This document shows positions 63,801-64,000 of a stretch of 64,000 bases of DNA, in pieces. Numbering within the stretch: position 1 is the stretch's first letter; every line of letters begins with the position of its first letter. The notes beneath the pieces are model-generated. The model was not told the DNA's origin. It did not search any database and worked only from the letters and a program-made list of their open reading frames with translations. The translations under genes were made by a program, and so were the position numbers. The stretch covers positions 89,492,429 through 89,556,428 of the forward strand of contig NC_052017.1 of the NCBI RefSeq assembly GCF_015832195.1. Reading direction: 5' to 3'. The stretch is from Motacilla alba alba. Lineage: Eukaryota > Chordata > Aves > Passeriformes > Motacillidae.

Positions 63801-64000
63801 TAACAGAATAAAATATCTAATATAAATTACCTTTGACTGCTGAAAGTCTTTATTTACAGCTGCTCAGAGCTGCATCTGGAGAGTTTAGGTAGAGACTACA
63901 AATGCCAGATGGTGGCCAGACTTACCCAATTAGCAATCTCTCTCATCCTGTGCCTGGGTCTGCAGAGTGACTCCTCACATCACAGTTGCCTGACTCAAGC
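60835..64000. other. Gene-free AT-rich DNA
   Basis: No gene or repeat copy recognised. The 99-codon plus frame at 61923-62222 is somewhat richer in charged and leucine residues than typical chance frames, but it matches no family I know. A T-run lies at 62832-62845, and 63240-63345 is purine-rich. The frame at 60841-61041 is unrecognised. Confidence 0.65.

Noticed and set aside
1..64000. CRISPR arrays, bacterial operons, phage or plasmid systems.
   Set aside because: No regularly spaced repeats, no dense long ORFs and no ribosome-binding-site pattern; the CR1 elements and low gene density point to a vertebrate nuclear genome.

Overview
This window reads as AT-rich, gene-poor vertebrate nuclear DNA, most likely avian. 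The main support is nine fragments that resemble the CR1 family of non-LTR retrotransposons, the dominant interspersed repeat of birds and other reptiles. Several end in the typical CR1 3' signature (roughly GGTCCCTTCCAACC followed by ATTCTATGATTCTGTGA). The fragment at 46143-46830 resembles the CR1-J type abundant in passerines and their relatives, so a passerine-like bird is a reasonable guess. I cannot name a species. Family assignments come from memory of consensus sequences, not from a search.

No protein-coding gene, rRNA, tRNA, CRISPR array or bacterial-style operon can be supported. The longest ATG-initiated frame is 142 codons (7570-7998, minus). That is about what chance gives in 64 kb of sequence at roughly 36% GC on six frames. 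No frame matches a protein family I recognise, except a short piece of CR1 ORF2 inside the 46 kb element. The window could be intergenic (a gene desert) or lie inside one very large intron; the sequence alone does not separate these.

Layout: 1-9.8 kb has no clear repeats but holds several stretches that look like conserved non-coding elements (CNEs), strongest at 8.09-8.52 kb and 8.74-8.84 kb. From 9.8 to 23 kb there are five CR1 fragments, including a 1.3 kb ancient, heavily mutated antisense CR1/L3-like copy at 14.3-15.6 kb, and an isolated GC-rich island at 11.38-11.75 kb. From 23 to 33 kb there is one exon-like interval (26634-26766), a CNE-like block near 27.4 kb and a 240-bp polypurine tract (32.94-33.18 kb) just upstream of a CR1. 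From 33 to 47.9 kb there are three CR1 copies (33.3, 46.1 and 47.7 kb), small tandem repeats and a possible 54-bp exon at 43472-43525. From 48 to 64 kb there is a CNE-like block at 50.2-50.5 kb, a G-quadruplex-prone G-run at 51.04-51.08 kb, a CR1 scrap at 52.7 kb, and CNE-like blocks at 58.86-59.13 and 60.12-60.83 kb. The last contains a diverged 115-bp-period tandem duplication.

I found no convincing new gene system. The observations most worth following up are the 60.1-60.8 kb block with its internal duplication, the two exon-like intervals, and an exact 20-bp repeat shared between 24490 and 26748. All CNE and exon calls are inferences from base composition, motifs and splice-site appearance, and are marked with low confidence.
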